A model generated the notes under the pieces. It saw nothing but the letters and a program-made list of their open reading frames with translations, had not been told where the DNA came from and ran no database searches. Shown one piece after another: positions 7,707 through 15,726 of a stretch of DNA of 45,391 nucleotides. A program made the position numbers and the translations under genes. Positions within the stretch are counted from its first letter, which is position 1. Each line of letters starts with the position of its first letter. The stretch comes from Microbacteriaceae bacterium PS02066. GTDB lineage: Bacteria; Actinomycetota; Actinomycetes; Actinomycetales; Microbacteriaceae. The DNA lies in NCBI GenBank assembly GCA_029959545.1, contig JASCPH010000023.1:1-45391 (forward strand), given 5' to 3'.

Positions 7707-8494
7707 CGGCCCTGCTCTCCGGCCGCGGTCTCTCGCGCACCTACCGCGCACCGCGCACCGCGCCTCTCGCGCCGCGAGGGCTGACGCACGTGCTCGACGG
7801 GGTCGACATCGATGTGCACGAGGGCGAGTCGCTGGGCGTGATCGGCGAGTCGGGCTCGGGCAAGTCGACGCTCATCCGTCTCCTGCTCGCGCTCGACACC
7901 CCCACCGCCGGCACGGTGAGCTTCGAGGGCCGCGACGTCGACCCGACCGCATCCGCGCGCCGGCTGCACTGGCTCCGGCGCCAGACGGGCATCGTCTTCC
8001 AGGACCCCTACGCGTCGCTCGACCCTCGGATGCGGGTGGGCCGCATCGTGGGAGAGCCGCTGTGGGCCCTCGGCATCGCGGGCGACCGCGAGAAGCGCGT
8101 CGCCGAGGTGCTCGAGGATGTCGACCTCCCGGCCGATGCCGCCGCGCGCTACCCGCACGAGTTCTCGGGCGGACAGCGTCAGCGGATCGCTCTCGCCCGT
8201 GCCCTCGTGCACCGCCCGCGCCTGCTCGTCGGCGACGAGCCGCTGTCGGCACTCGACGTGACGGTGCGTGCGCAGATCATCCGTCTGATCGACCGTCTGC
8301 GCAGCCGCGACGGCCTGAGTCTGCTGATGGTCTCCCACGACATCGGTGTGGTGCGGGCGCTCTGCGATCGCGTCATCGTGTTGAAGGACGGCCGCATGGT
8401 CGAGGAGGGCCCGACCTCGCGCGTCTTGCAGCATCCGAGCGCGGAGTACACGCAGCGGCTGCTGGCCTCTGTCCCGACGCTCCCCGAGGCCTGA
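7703..8494 (+). CDS. Peptide ABC transporter ATPase, DppF-like
   Basis: The 263-residue ATPase has Walker [10 protein letters not shown] (about 51-59), [13 protein letters not shown] (Q-loop, with the dipeptide-type PYASLDPR), signature FSGGQRQR, Walker [14 protein letters not shown] and SHDIGVV. The Walker B Asp/Glu pair is intact, so the protein should be active. A strong AAGGAGGAG site precedes ATG 7703, which overlaps the upstream stop by 4 nt. Last gene of the importer operon, convergent with the acetyltransferase 5 nt further on. Confidence 0.93.
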   Translation: MTALLSGRGLSRTYRAPRTAPLAPRGLTHVLDGVDIDVHEGESLGVIGESGSGKSTLIRLLLALDTPTAGTVSFEGRDVDPTASARRLHWLRRQTGIVFQDPYASLDPRMRVGRIVGEPLWALGIAGDREKRVAEVLEDVDLPADAAARYPHEFSGGQRQRIALARALVHRPRLLVGDEPLSALDVTVRAQIIRLIDRLRSRDGLSLLMVSHDIGVVRALCDRVIVLKDGRMVEEGPTSRVLQHPSAEYTQRLLASVPTLPEA

Positions 8495-8499
8495 GCACG

Positions 8500-9108
8500 T
8501 CAGCGCGAGAACAGACCGCGCTTCTTCTTGGGCTTGAGCGACTTCTGCAGGTAGACCGTGCCGAGCCAGCGCCCGAACTTGAACCCGACGCGTCCCATGC
8601 GCCCGACCTCGGTGAAGCCGAGCTTCTCGTGGAGGCGGATGGAGCCCTCGGCGCCCTTGTCGCTGATGACCGCGACGAGCTCGCGGATGCCCTTGTTCTC
8701 GCAGGCCTCGATCAGCGCCGCCAGCAGAGCGGTTCCCAGCCCCTTGCCCGAGGCCGCCTGACCGAGGTAGATCGAGTCCTCGACCGTGTAGCGGTAGGCG
8801 GACTTGCCCGCCCAGGGCTGCACGAGCGCGTATCCCAGGATCTGCCCCGACGGACTCTCCGCGACCAGGAACGGCAGTTCGAGCTTGCGCAGATGCTCGA
8901 ACTTCTCCCGCCACTTCGCCAGCGACCACTTCTTCTCGTCGAAGGTCACCACGGAGTTGGTCACGTAGTAGTTGTAGATCTCGCGGATGTCGGGGATGTC
9001 GGCCGTCGTCGCCTCGCGGATGCGGAACTCGAAGCCGCGCTCGGGCGGAGCCTGGCGACGCAGGTGTCGCGGAAGCCGCCGACGGCGCTGGTATTCCTCT
9101 TCGAGCAT
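8500..9108 (-). CDS. GNAT family N-acetyltransferase (phosphinothricin acetyltransferase-like)
   Basis: In the 202-residue protein the GNAT domain starts near residue 26 ([24 protein letters not shown]), with the acetyl-CoA binding region [21 protein letters not shown] and a later [23 protein letters not shown]. The sequence order TxxxIxxIYNxYV followed by a motif A of this kind is typical of the Pat/MnaT group that acetylates phosphinothricin-like or methionine-derivative amines. An Arg-rich extension of about 25 residues precedes the domain, and a basic KPKKKRG tail follows. It has its own -10 overlapping the end of the uracil-DNA glycosylase gene. Confidence 0.87.
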   Translation of the reverse strand: MLEEEYQRRRRLPRHLRRQAPPERGFEFRIREATTADIPDIREIYNYYVTNSVVTFDEKKWSLAKWREKFEHLRKLELPFLVAESPSGQILGYALVQPWAGKSAYRYTVEDSIYLGQAASGKGLGTALLAALIEACENKGIRELVAVISDKGAEGSIRLHEKLGFTEVGRMGRVGFKFGRWLGTVYLQKSLKPKKKRGLFSR

Positions 9109-9115
9109 GGCGCCC

Positions 9116-9121
9116 AGCCTA
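9116..9121 (-). promoter_or_regulatory. -10 box of the GNAT gene, overlapping the ung stop codon
   Basis: On the minus strand TAGGCT ends 7 nt before the GNAT ATG (9108). Its first three bases are the TAG stop codon of the uracil-DNA glycosylase gene. Confidence 0.55.
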
Positions 9122-9811
9122 CGCGGGAAGACGCCAATCGATCCCCGTGGCGCCCTGCGCGATCAGCAGCTCGTTGACGCGGGAGAACGGGCGGGATCCG
9201 AAGAATCCCCTGCTGGCCGACAGCGGCGACGGATGCGGCGACTGGATGCTCGGCACGTCACCGAGAATGGGCGTCAGGCCCGCCGCATCCCGCCCCCAGA
9301 GCACCGCGACCAGGGGTCCTCCGCGCTCGGCGAGGACGCGGATCACGTGCTCGGTGACCTTCTCCCAGCCCCAGCCACGGTGGGATGCGGGCGCGCCCGG
9401 CGCAACGGTCAGCACCCGGTTCAGCAGCATGACGCCCTGCTCGCTCCACGCCGAGAGGTCACCGTGGGCCGCCGGCGGGACGCCCAGGTCGTCGTTGAGC
9501 TCGCGGTAGATGTTGGCGAGGCTGCGCGGGATCGGCCGTACATGCGCGTCGACGGCGAACGAGAGACCGATCGGGTGTCCGGGCGTCGGGTACGGGTCCT
9601 GCCCCACGATAAGCACTTTGACGCCTTCGAGCGGGCGCTGGAAGGCACGCAGGACTCGATCTCCGGCGGGCAGGTACGAACGACCGGCAGCCGTCTCCTC
9701 GCGCAGCCGCTCCCCCAGCGCGGCGATGTCGTCGGCCACCGGGGCGAGAGCTTCGGCCCAGCCCGCATCCATGAGACCGGCCGCGGCGAGCTCGGGGAGC
9801 GTCTTGGCCAT
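9119..9811 (-). CDS. ung: Uracil-DNA glycosylase, family 1
   Basis: The 230-residue enzyme has the water-activating motif GQDPYP (Asp72), a following SFAV strand and the DNA-intercalation loop [11 protein letters not shown] (His193). These are the family 1 UDG signatures; the enzyme removes uracil from DNA as the first step of base excision repair. Length fits the family (about 220-230). ATG at 9811 lies 3 nt after the stop codon of the phosphoribosyltransferase gene, so the two are probably co-transcribed. Confidence 0.96.
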   Translation of the reverse strand: MAKTLPELAAAGLMDAGWAEALAPVADDIAALGERLREETAAGRSYLPAGDRVLRAFQRPLEGVKVLIVGQDPYPTPGHPIGLSFAVDAHVRPIPRSLANIYRELNDDLGVPPAAHGDLSAWSEQGVMLLNRVLTVAPGAPASHRGWGWEKVTEHVIRVLAERGGPLVAVLWGRDAAGLTPILGDVPSIQSPHPSPLSASRGFFGSRPFSRVNELLIAQGATGIDWRLPA

Positions 9812-9814
9812 CGA

Positions 9815-10336
9815 TCAGGCGGAGCCGGGAAGGCCCTGGTCCTCTTCGACGACCGAGCCCTGCCACGACCAGGGGAAGTCGATCCACAGATCCGTGTTCT
9901 TCCAGCTGAAGTCCGGCTGGATGATCGTCGTCGGCTTCGTGTAGATCACGGCGGAGCGCACGTCCGCGCCCCGCTCGACGAGCAGGCGCACGGCGAGATC
10001 GAGTGTGCGGCCGCTGTCGGCGACGTCGTCGACCAGGAGCACACGACGCCCGTTGAGGTAGGTCATGTCGAGCTCGGGGGGAAGCAGCTCCGGAGCGTCG
10101 AGCACCGTGCCGATGCCGGTGTAGAACTCGACGTTGATCGCGCCGCAGTTCTTCACGCCGAGTCCGTACGCGATCGCTCCGGCCGGAAGCAGCCCGCCGC
10201 GGGCGATCGCGACGACCACCTCGGGTACGAAGTCGGCGGCGATAACCTCACGGGCGATGTCGCGGCTCGCTTCGCCGAACAGGTCCCAGGTCAGAGTTTC
10301 GCGTTCGGGCGCCACGGCGCTCTCCTCGTTCGTCAC
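9815..10336 (-). CDS. Phosphoribosyltransferase family protein
   Basis: The 173-residue protein has the type I PRTase PRPP loop VLLVDDVADSGRT (about residues 100-112) and an N-terminal VVVAIARGGLLPAG strand-loop that binds pyrophosphate. It resembles small actinobacterial hypoxanthine/xanthine-guanine PRTases (Gpt-like) that act in purine salvage, but the base specificity is not readable. GTG at 10336 is preceded by TAGGCT 6 nt upstream, giving a probable leaderless mRNA continuing into ung. A nucleobase salvage gene next to ung is a plausible pairing but no known pathway requires it. Confidence 0.85.
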   Translation of the reverse strand: MTNEESAVAPERETLTWDLFGEASRDIAREVIAADFVPEVVVAIARGGLLPAGAIAYGLGVKNCGAINVEFYTGIGTVLDAPELLPPELDMTYLNGRRVLLVDDVADSGRTLDLAVRLLVERGADVRSAVIYTKPTTIIQPDFSWKNTDLWIDFPWSWQGSVVEEDQGLPGSA

Positions 10337-10342
10337 CGTTCC

Positions 10343-10369
10343 AGCCTAGAGCGCGGCGCGGTGTAACGT
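10343..10369. promoter_or_regulatory. Divergent leaderless promoters (phosphoribosyltransferase / MFS)
   Basis: Minus-strand TAGGCT (10343-10348) ends 6 nt before GTG 10336. Plus-strand TAACGT (10364-10369) ends 6 nt before ATG 10376. The whole intergenic gap is only 39 nt, so the two promoters must overlap. Confidence 0.6.
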
Positions 10370-10375
10370 TTCGCC

Positions 10376-11863
10376 ATGACCGGCACCCGCGCGCCCGGTC
10401 GATCGGCGCTCGGCATCACGGCGGGCCTGATCGGCTGGTTCATCCTCGTCGAGATCGTCAGCGGCATCCTGCAGGGCTACTACGTGCCCCTGTTCAGCGA
10501 CATCGTGGTGCACCTGGGCGTCCACGACGCCGACGTCAACTGGTTCGAGGCCGCGCAGCTGCTGCTGTCGGCCCTCGTCGTCCCGGTGATGGCGAAGCTC
10601 GGCGACATGTACGGGCACAAGCGCATCCTGCTGATCGCCACGATCCTCACCGCCGGTGCGACCTGGTGGATCGCGTTTGCGGGCAGCTTCTGGAGCTTCT
10701 TGATCGCCTGGGCACTGCAGGGCTTCTACGTGGTCTGGCTGCCGCTCGAGATCGCACTGATCTTCGAGCGCGGCCGCCGGCAGGGCCGCGGGGTCTCCGC
10801 GACCCGCCGAGCTGCCGGGCTCCTCGTGGTGGGACTCCAGGCCGGCGCCATCATGGGTGCGCTGGCGGCCGGGCGTCTGTTCGCCGCCACGGCCGAGAAC
10901 CTGTCGGTGACTCTGATGCTGCCGGCCATCGCCGTGACGCTGATCGGCGTTGTCATCTGGCTGGGCGTTCCCGAATCCGAGCCGGTTCCGGGACGCCGAC
11001 TGGATGCGGGCGGTTTCGTCATCCTCGCACTCGCGCTGCTGCTCGTCACCGGCGCCCTGACCTTCCTCCGCCTCAACGGCCCCGGCTTCGTCTGGACGTG
11101 GGTGCTGCTCGCTGCGGGCATCGCCGCCTTCGTCTGGTTCGTGCGTTTCGAGCTTCGCCAAGAGGACCCCGCGGTGGACATCCGCGTGCTGCGCAGACCT
11201 GAGATGTGGCCGGTACAGGCCACGGCCGCCCTGGTCGGCATCAGCCTGCTCGGCGCGCAAGGTCCGCTGTCGACGTACGCGGGCACCGACTCCTCGCTCG
11301 GCTATGGACTGGGCCTCGATGCCACCGGGCGCTCCAACGTGATGGGCGTGTATCTGGTCTCCCTCATCGTCGGCGCCGTGATCTTTTCGATCACCTCTCG
11401 GCGAGCCAGCCCGCGCATCGTGCTCATCGGCGCGGCTCTGCTGGTGGGCGTCGGCTACCTGCTGCTCCTCCCGCTGCATCGGGAGCTGTGGGAGGTGCTC
11501 ATGAACCTGTCGATCGCGGGCCTCGGCTCGGGCGCGCTCGTGGCCGCGCTGCCCGCGGCTGCTGCGGCCGCGGCGCCGCGCGGCCAGACGGGCATCGCCT
11601 CGGCGCTCACGAACACGACCAAGACGATCGGCGGTACGTTCGCCTCCGCCGTCTTCGGCGTCGTGCTCGCGGTCGGCGCGGGTGCCGTCGCGAGCTCGAC
11701 CGCGGCGTCCCTCGGCGGTTACATCACGGTGTGGATCGTGTGCGCCGCCGGCGGGTTCGCCGCCGCCGCGGTGCTCGTCGTCGTCCCCAAGGTGGCCTTC
11801 GCCGACACCGACACCGAGGCCACGGCGCACGCGGCCGTATCCGGGGGCACGACCGCGCGCTGA
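10376..11863 (+). CDS. MFS transporter, DHA2-like
   Basis: The 495-residue polytopic protein has about 12-14 hydrophobic segments. The loop-2 motif KLGDMYGHKRILLIATIL (about residues 73-90) matches MFS motif A (GxxxDRxGrr). Length and the extra pair of central helices suggest the 14-TM drug:H+ antiporter (DHA2) family rather than 12-TM DHA1. Probably an exporter of unknown substrate. ATG 10376 has no Shine-Dalgarno but TAACGT lies 6 nt upstream. Single gene, divergent from the salvage/repair pair. Confidence 0.88.
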   Translation: MTGTRAPGRSALGITAGLIGWFILVEIVSGILQGYYVPLFSDIVVHLGVHDADVNWFEAAQLLLSALVVPVMAKLGDMYGHKRILLIATILTAGATWWIAFAGSFWSFLIAWALQGFYVVWLPLEIALIFERGRRQGRGVSATRRAAGLLVVGLQAGAIMGALAAGRLFAATAENLSVTLMLPAIAVTLIGVVIWLGVPESEPVPGRRLDAGGFVILALALLLVTGALTFLRLNGPGFVWTWVLLAAGIAAFVWFVRFELRQEDPAVDIRVLRRPEMWPVQATAALVGISLLGAQGPLSTYAGTDSSLGYGLGLDATGRSNVMGVYLVSLIVGAVIFSITSRRASPRIVLIGAALLVGVGYLLLLPLHRELWEVLMNLSIAGLGSGALVAALPAAAAAAAPRGQTGIASALTNTTKTIGGTFASAVFGVVLAVGAGAVASSTAASLGGYITVWIVCAAGGFAAAAVLVVVPKVAFADTDTEATAHAAVSGGTTAR

Positions 11864-11872
11864 GGCCGAGGA

Positions 11873-12208
11873 TCAGTCCGCGCGGCGACGCTCCCGCTCC
11901 TCGAGCCTGTCGACCACGCCGGCCGTGACGCGGAGGATCTCCGACCACTCGTCGGGGTCCGTCGTCACGACGTCCCGCGGGCGTCGCCCACCGCAGGGCG
12001 CGCGTCTGGACGAGCGGGAGCGAGGAGCGCGCACCTGCGGATGCTCGGCGACGAACGCTCGCCAGAACCGGCGGAGCTCGCGCCCTCCGGGCCTCGCGGT
12101 CAGCGCGTCGACGACGAGCGCCGCTGCGCTGACGCGCTCAGCCCTCGCGCACGCGCAGCGGCGCGCGGGCGACGAGGTGCTGCGCGGACTGCGCGACCGG
12201 TCGCACCG
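11873..12208 (-). pseudogene. Start-less open frame, possible gene remnant
   Basis: The gap between the MFS and SDR genes is about 270 nt and has one open minus-strand frame, which ends with TGA at 11873-11875 and stays open back to a TGA at 12209-12211 inside the SDR gene. It reads like protein in places (ELRRFWRAFVAEHPQ; TDPDEWSEILRVTAGVVDRL). However, the only in-frame starts are GTG codons at 12034 (53 residues) and 11968 (31 residues). Middle codons (AGA, CGA, AGG) are less typical of the genome. It may be a decayed gene, a small protein from GTG 12034, or chance. No family was recognised. Confidence 0.3.
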
Positions 12209-12917
12209 TCACGAGGTCGAGGTTCACGTGGCCGGGCGCGCCCAGCGCGTACGCGATGACGTCGGCGACGTCGTCCGGGGTCAGCGGATTCTCGACGCCG
12301 CGGTAGACGGCATCTGCCGCATCCCGATCGCCGCCGAGCCGGTTCAACGAGAACTCCTCGGTGTAGACCATCCCCGGAGCCACCTCGCTCACGCGGATCG
12401 GTTCGCCGTTGAGCTCGAGTCGCAGCGCCTTGACGAGCATGCTCTCGGCCGCCTTCGCAGCGTTGTACCCGCCGCCGCCCTGGTAAGCGACCTGCGCGGC
12501 CGTCGAGGTCACGAAGAGCGTGTCGGCGTGGCCGTCGGATGCGGCCGCCTTGCGTAGCTGGGGCAGCAGCAGCGCGACCAGGCGCTGGGTCGACAGCACA
12601 TTGGCCTCGTACATCCATCGCCAGTCGTCGGGATTGCCGTCGGCGACGTCGTCGACGCCCCGCGCGCCGCCGGCGACCTGCACGAGAGCGTGCACGGGAC
12701 CGGATGCAGCGAGCCAGTCGGCGAGCGCCTGCACGTCGGCCTCGACGGTCAGGTCGGCCGCGTACGCCACGGCGCCGGTGTCGGCCTCGAGGGCGGCGAG
12801 CCGCTCGGCGCGACGCGCGACAGCGACCACCTCCCACCCGTCGGCGCGGAGGCGCCGTGCGGTCGCCTCGCCGATCCCCGTGCTCGCACCCGTCACCACT
12901 GCTCGTCCGTTCGCCAT
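12138..12917 (-). CDS. SDR family NAD(P)-dependent oxidoreductase
   Basis: The 259-residue protein is a classical short-chain dehydrogenase. The cofactor motif is TGASTGIG (9-16), Asp55 is in the AADL motif, and the catalytic residues are Ser138 region (VTSTAAQ), Tyr151 and Lys155 (YNAAK) and Asn106. ARR after the second strand (35-37) suggests NADP(H). It resembles the YdfG/serine 3-dehydrogenase-like subgroup; the substrate is unknown. ATG at 12917 lies 6 nt after a TAGCGT hexamer. Divergent from metY. Confidence 0.9.
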   Translation of the reverse strand: MANGRAVVTGASTGIGEATARRLRADGWEVVAVARRAERLAALEADTGAVAYAADLTVEADVQALADWLAASGPVHALVQVAGGARGVDDVADGNPDDWRWMYEANVLSTQRLVALLLPQLRKAAASDGHADTLFVTSTAAQVAYQGGGGYNAAKAAESMLVKALRLELNGEPIRVSEVAPGMVYTEEFSLNRLGGDRDAADAVYRGVENPLTPDDVADVIAYALGAPGHVNLDLVTVRPVAQSAQHLVARAPLRVREG

Positions 12918-12923
12918 GCACTC

Positions 12924-12929
12924 ACGCTA
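12924..12929 (-). promoter_or_regulatory. -10 box of the SDR gene (leaderless)
   Basis: On the minus strand TAGCGT ends exactly 6 nt before ATG 12917. Confidence 0.55.
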
Positions 12930-12996
12930 GGCCCTCGCGGTGAACCGGGTGTTACACGGCCGCCCCGCGCCGTTGTTACCTCGCGTTTCTCGGACG

Positions 12997-13025
12997 TTGT
13001 CGCCCGCGCCGCGCCCCTCTAGCCT
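12997..13025 (+). promoter_or_regulatory. metY promoter
   Basis: TTGTCG (12997-13002), 17-nt spacer, TAGCCT (13020-13025). The predicted leader is about 44 nt and ends with AGGAG before the metY start. Upstream lie two GTTAC copies (12951 and 12975, 24 nt apart) that may be operator half-sites. The leader is too short for a SAM riboswitch. Confidence 0.6.
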
Positions 13026-13075
13026 CGTGATGTTCGCGACAGCCGCCGCGGCACCCGCAGACTTAGGAGCACGTG

Positions 13076-14398
13076 ATGTCCGCACCCGAGAACTGGCTCT
13101 TCGAGACCAAGCAGATCCACTCCGGCGCCGCACCGGATCCCACCACCAAGGCCCGCGCGACCCCGATCTACCAGACCACGTCGTACGTGTTCGACAACGC
13201 CGATCACGCCGCGAACCTCTTCTCGCTCGCCGAGCCGGGCAACGTCTACACCCGCATCATCAACCCCACGCAGAGCGTCGTCGAGGAGCGCGTGGCCGCG
13301 CTCGAGGGAGGCACGGCAGCGCTGCTGGTCGCCTCGGGTCAGGCGGCCGAGACGTTCGCCGTGCTGAACATCGCCGGAGCCGGCGACCACATCGTCTCCT
13401 CCAGCTCGATCTACGGCGGCACGTACAACCTCTTCAAGTACACGCTCGCCAAGCTCGGCATCACCACGACCTTCGTCGAGAACCAGGACGACCCCGAGGA
13501 GTGGCGTCGCGCGGTCCGCCCCAACACCAAGCTGTTCTTCGCCGAGACCGTCGGCAACCCGAAGATCAACGTCCTCGACATCCGCACGGTCTCCGACGTC
13601 GCGCACGAGGCCGGCGTGCCGCTGATCGTCGACAACACGATCGCCACCCCGTACCTCATCCGCCCCTTCGAGTTCGGCGCCGACATCGTCGTGCACTCCG
13701 CGACGAAGTTCCTCGGCGGTCACGGCACGACGATCGGCGGCGTCATCGTCGACGGCGGCCGCTTCCCGTGGTCGCAGCACGTCGACCGCTTCCCCGAGCT
13801 CACCGAGCCCGACCCCTCGTACCACGGTCTCAGCTACACGGGTGCGCTGGGCGACGGCGTCGCCTACGTCACCAAGGCCCGCGTGCAGCTGCTGCGCGAC
13901 CTCGGCGCCGCGATCGCCCCGATCAGCGCCTGGCTGCTGCTGCAGGGCATCGAGACCCTCTCGCTGCGGGTCGAGCGCCACGTGCAGAACGCGCAGGAGA
14001 TCGCGGAGTGGCTCGAGAACCAGGACGACGTCGCCTCGGTGAACTACTCGGGTCTTCCGACCTCGCCCTGGTATGCCGCCGCCAACCAGTACGCCCCGAA
14101 GGGCGTCGGCGCGGTGCTCTCGTTCGAGCTCAAGGGCGGCGTGGGCGCCGGACGCGCGTTCGTCGACAACCTCACCCTGTTCAGTCACCTTGCCAACATC
14201 GGCGATGTGCGCTCGCTCGTGATCCACCCCGCCTCCACGACGCACTCGCAGCTCACGCCTGAGCAGCAGCTCACGGCCGGTGTCACGCCAGGCCTCGTGC
14301 GCCTGTCGGTCGGCCTCGAGAACGTCGCCGACCTCAAGGCGGACCTCGAGAGCGCACTCGCCGCCGCCCGCCGTGCCTCGGAGGCCGCGCGCGCCTGA
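13076..14398 (+). CDS. metY: O-acetylhomoserine sulfhydrylase (aminocarboxypropyltransferase)
   Basis: The 440-residue PLP enzyme belongs to the Cys/Met metabolism family. The PLP lysine is Lys211 in VVHSATKFLGGHG; ARATPIYQTTSYVF, NVYTRIINPT and SGQAAETFAVLN are family landmarks, and the length of about 430-440 with an insertion before the C-terminal domain (TSPWYAAANQYAPKG) separates MetY from shorter MetB/MetC. It makes homocysteine from O-acetylhomoserine and sulfide. Start ATG 13076 follows AGGAG; GTG 13073 directly before it is an alternative. The next gene makes its substrate, but a hairpin separates them. Confidence 0.95.
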   Translation: MSAPENWLFETKQIHSGAAPDPTTKARATPIYQTTSYVFDNADHAANLFSLAEPGNVYTRIINPTQSVVEERVAALEGGTAALLVASGQAAETFAVLNIAGAGDHIVSSSSIYGGTYNLFKYTLAKLGITTTFVENQDDPEEWRRAVRPNTKLFFAETVGNPKINVLDIRTVSDVAHEAGVPLIVDNTIATPYLIRPFEFGADIVVHSATKFLGGHGTTIGGVIVDGGRFPWSQHVDRFPELTEPDPSYHGLSYTGALGDGVAYVTKARVQLLRDLGAAIAPISAWLLLQGIETLSLRVERHVQNAQEIAEWLENQDDVASVNYSGLPTSPWYAAANQYAPKGVGAVLSFELKGGVGAGRAFVDNLTLFSHLANIGDVRSLVIHPASTTHSQLTPEQQLTAGVTPGLVRLSVGLENVADLKADLESALAAARRASEAARA

Positions 14399-14407
14399 AC
14401 CGCCTGA

Positions 14408-14444
14408 CACGAACGCCCCGGATGCCGCATCCGGGGCGTTCGTG
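14408..14444. terminator. Strong hairpin after metY
   Basis: A perfect 18-nt inverted repeat (CACGAACGCCCCGGATGC and its complement) around a single central base, so effectively a 17-bp stem with a 3-nt loop, 10 nt after the metY stop. No T-tract follows, as is common in high-GC actinobacteria. Confidence 0.8.
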
Positions 14445-14499
14445 CGTCCCGGCGCCCCGGCTGTGACGTAACACGGACGCGGACGCGCGAGGACCCCGG

Positions 14500-14505
14500 G
14501 ACAAT
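14500..14505 (+). promoter_or_regulatory. -10 box of metX (leaderless)
   Basis: GACAAT ends 6 nt before ATG 14512. The GGAGG between them is too close to the start to act as a normal Shine-Dalgarno. A GTAACACGG word at 14468 resembles GTTACACGG (12951) before metY. Confidence 0.5.
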
Positions 14506-14511
14506 GGAGGG

Positions 14512-15717
14512 ATGGACTGGCAGACCTCCGAGGACACGGTGCCGAGCGCGCCCGTCACGGAGGCGGACGCCCGGCTCGCCCGCGGCCGGCCGCCGGCCAG
14601 CGGGGCGTGGCGCGACGGCGACCCGGCAGGAGACCGCCGGTTCGCGGCCTTCCGAGGCTTCCGCACCGAGAATGGGGCCGTGCTCCCCGTCGCACGCCTG
14701 GCGTATGAGACGTGGGGCGAGCTCTCCCCCGCGGGCGACAACGCGATCCTCATCCTGCACGCGCTGACCGGTGACAGCCACGTGCGCGGCGAGGCCGGCA
14801 GAGCCCACCCCACCGACGGATGGTGGGACGAGATCGTTGGTCCGGGCGCGGCGATCGACACGGATCGCTGGTTCGTCGTCGCCCCCAACATGCTCGGCGG
14901 CTGCCAGGGTTCGACGGGGCCCGCCACGATCGCCCCCGACGGCACCGAATGGGGTGCGCGCTTCCCGTACGTGACGATCCGCGACCAGATCGCGGCCCAG
15001 GCATTGCTCGCGGACGAGCTCGGCATCGGCAGCTGGCGCGCGGTGATCGGCGGCTCCATGGGCGGCATGCACGCGCTCGAGTGGGGCGCGAGCTACCCCG
15101 AGCGCGTCGAACGTCTGGCGGTGCTCGCCGCTCCCCCGCTGACCACCGCCGACCAGATCGCCCTGAACTCGGTGCAGCTCGAAGCCATCCGAATCGACCC
15201 CGGATACGCGGGCGGCGACTACTACGACGCACCCGCCGGTGAGGGACCCCACCGAGGTCTCGCGCTCGCGCGGCGCATGGCCCTGCTGAACTATCGGAGC
15301 CCCACCGAACTGAACCTGCGCTTCCAGCGCTCCTGGCAGTCCGGGGTGAGTCCGCTGGGGCGCGGCGGCCGGTTCGCGGTGGAGTCCTACCTCGACTTCC
15401 ACGGCAACAAGTTCACGCGCCGCTTCGACGCGAACAGCTACCTCACCCTCGTCGAGGCGATGAACTCGCACGACGTCGGACGCGACCGCGGCGGCGTCGA
15501 AGACGCCCTGGGACGTATCACCGCCACCACCCTCGTGCTCGGAATCGACAGCGACCGCCTCTTCCCCGTCGAGGGACAGCACCGCATCGCCCACGGCATC
15601 CGCAACACGCTCGACGGCGACCGAGCAGCCGTCATCACGAGCGACTACGGCCACGACGGCTTCCTCATCGAGACGGATGCGGTGGCCCACCACCTGGGCC
15701 GGCTTCTCGACGCCTAG
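14512..15717 (+). CDS. metX: Homoserine O-acetyltransferase
   Basis: The 401-residue alpha/beta-hydrolase-fold acyltransferase has nucleophile motif GGSMGGMHALEW (Ser182), Asp348 in LGIDSDRLFP and His381 in DYGHDGFL, a complete catalytic triad. LILHALTGDSHV, NMLGGCQGSTGP and ELNLRFQRSWQSG are family hallmarks. It transfers acetyl from acetyl-CoA to homoserine, making the MetY substrate. A short N-terminal extension of about 35 residues precedes the conserved fold. Acetyl rather than succinyl specificity is inferred from the family and the metY neighbour. Confidence 0.95.
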   Translation: MDWQTSEDTVPSAPVTEADARLARGRPPASGAWRDGDPAGDRRFAAFRGFRTENGAVLPVARLAYETWGELSPAGDNAILILHALTGDSHVRGEAGRAHPTDGWWDEIVGPGAAIDTDRWFVVAPNMLGGCQGSTGPATIAPDGTEWGARFPYVTIRDQIAAQALLADELGIGSWRAVIGGSMGGMHALEWGASYPERVERLAVLAAPPLTTADQIALNSVQLEAIRIDPGYAGGDYYDAPAGEGPHRGLALARRMALLNYRSPTELNLRFQRSWQSGVSPLGRGGRFAVESYLDFHGNKFTRRFDANSYLTLVEAMNSHDVGRDRGGVEDALGRITATTLVLGIDSDRLFPVEGQHRIAHGIRNTLDGDRAAVITSDYGHDGFLIETDAVAHHLGRLLDA

Positions 15718-15726
15718 GCTCCGCCG

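Noticed and set aside
13026..13075. SAM riboswitch before metY
   Set aside because: The predicted leader is about 44 nt and contains no multi-helix structure; metX appears leaderless.
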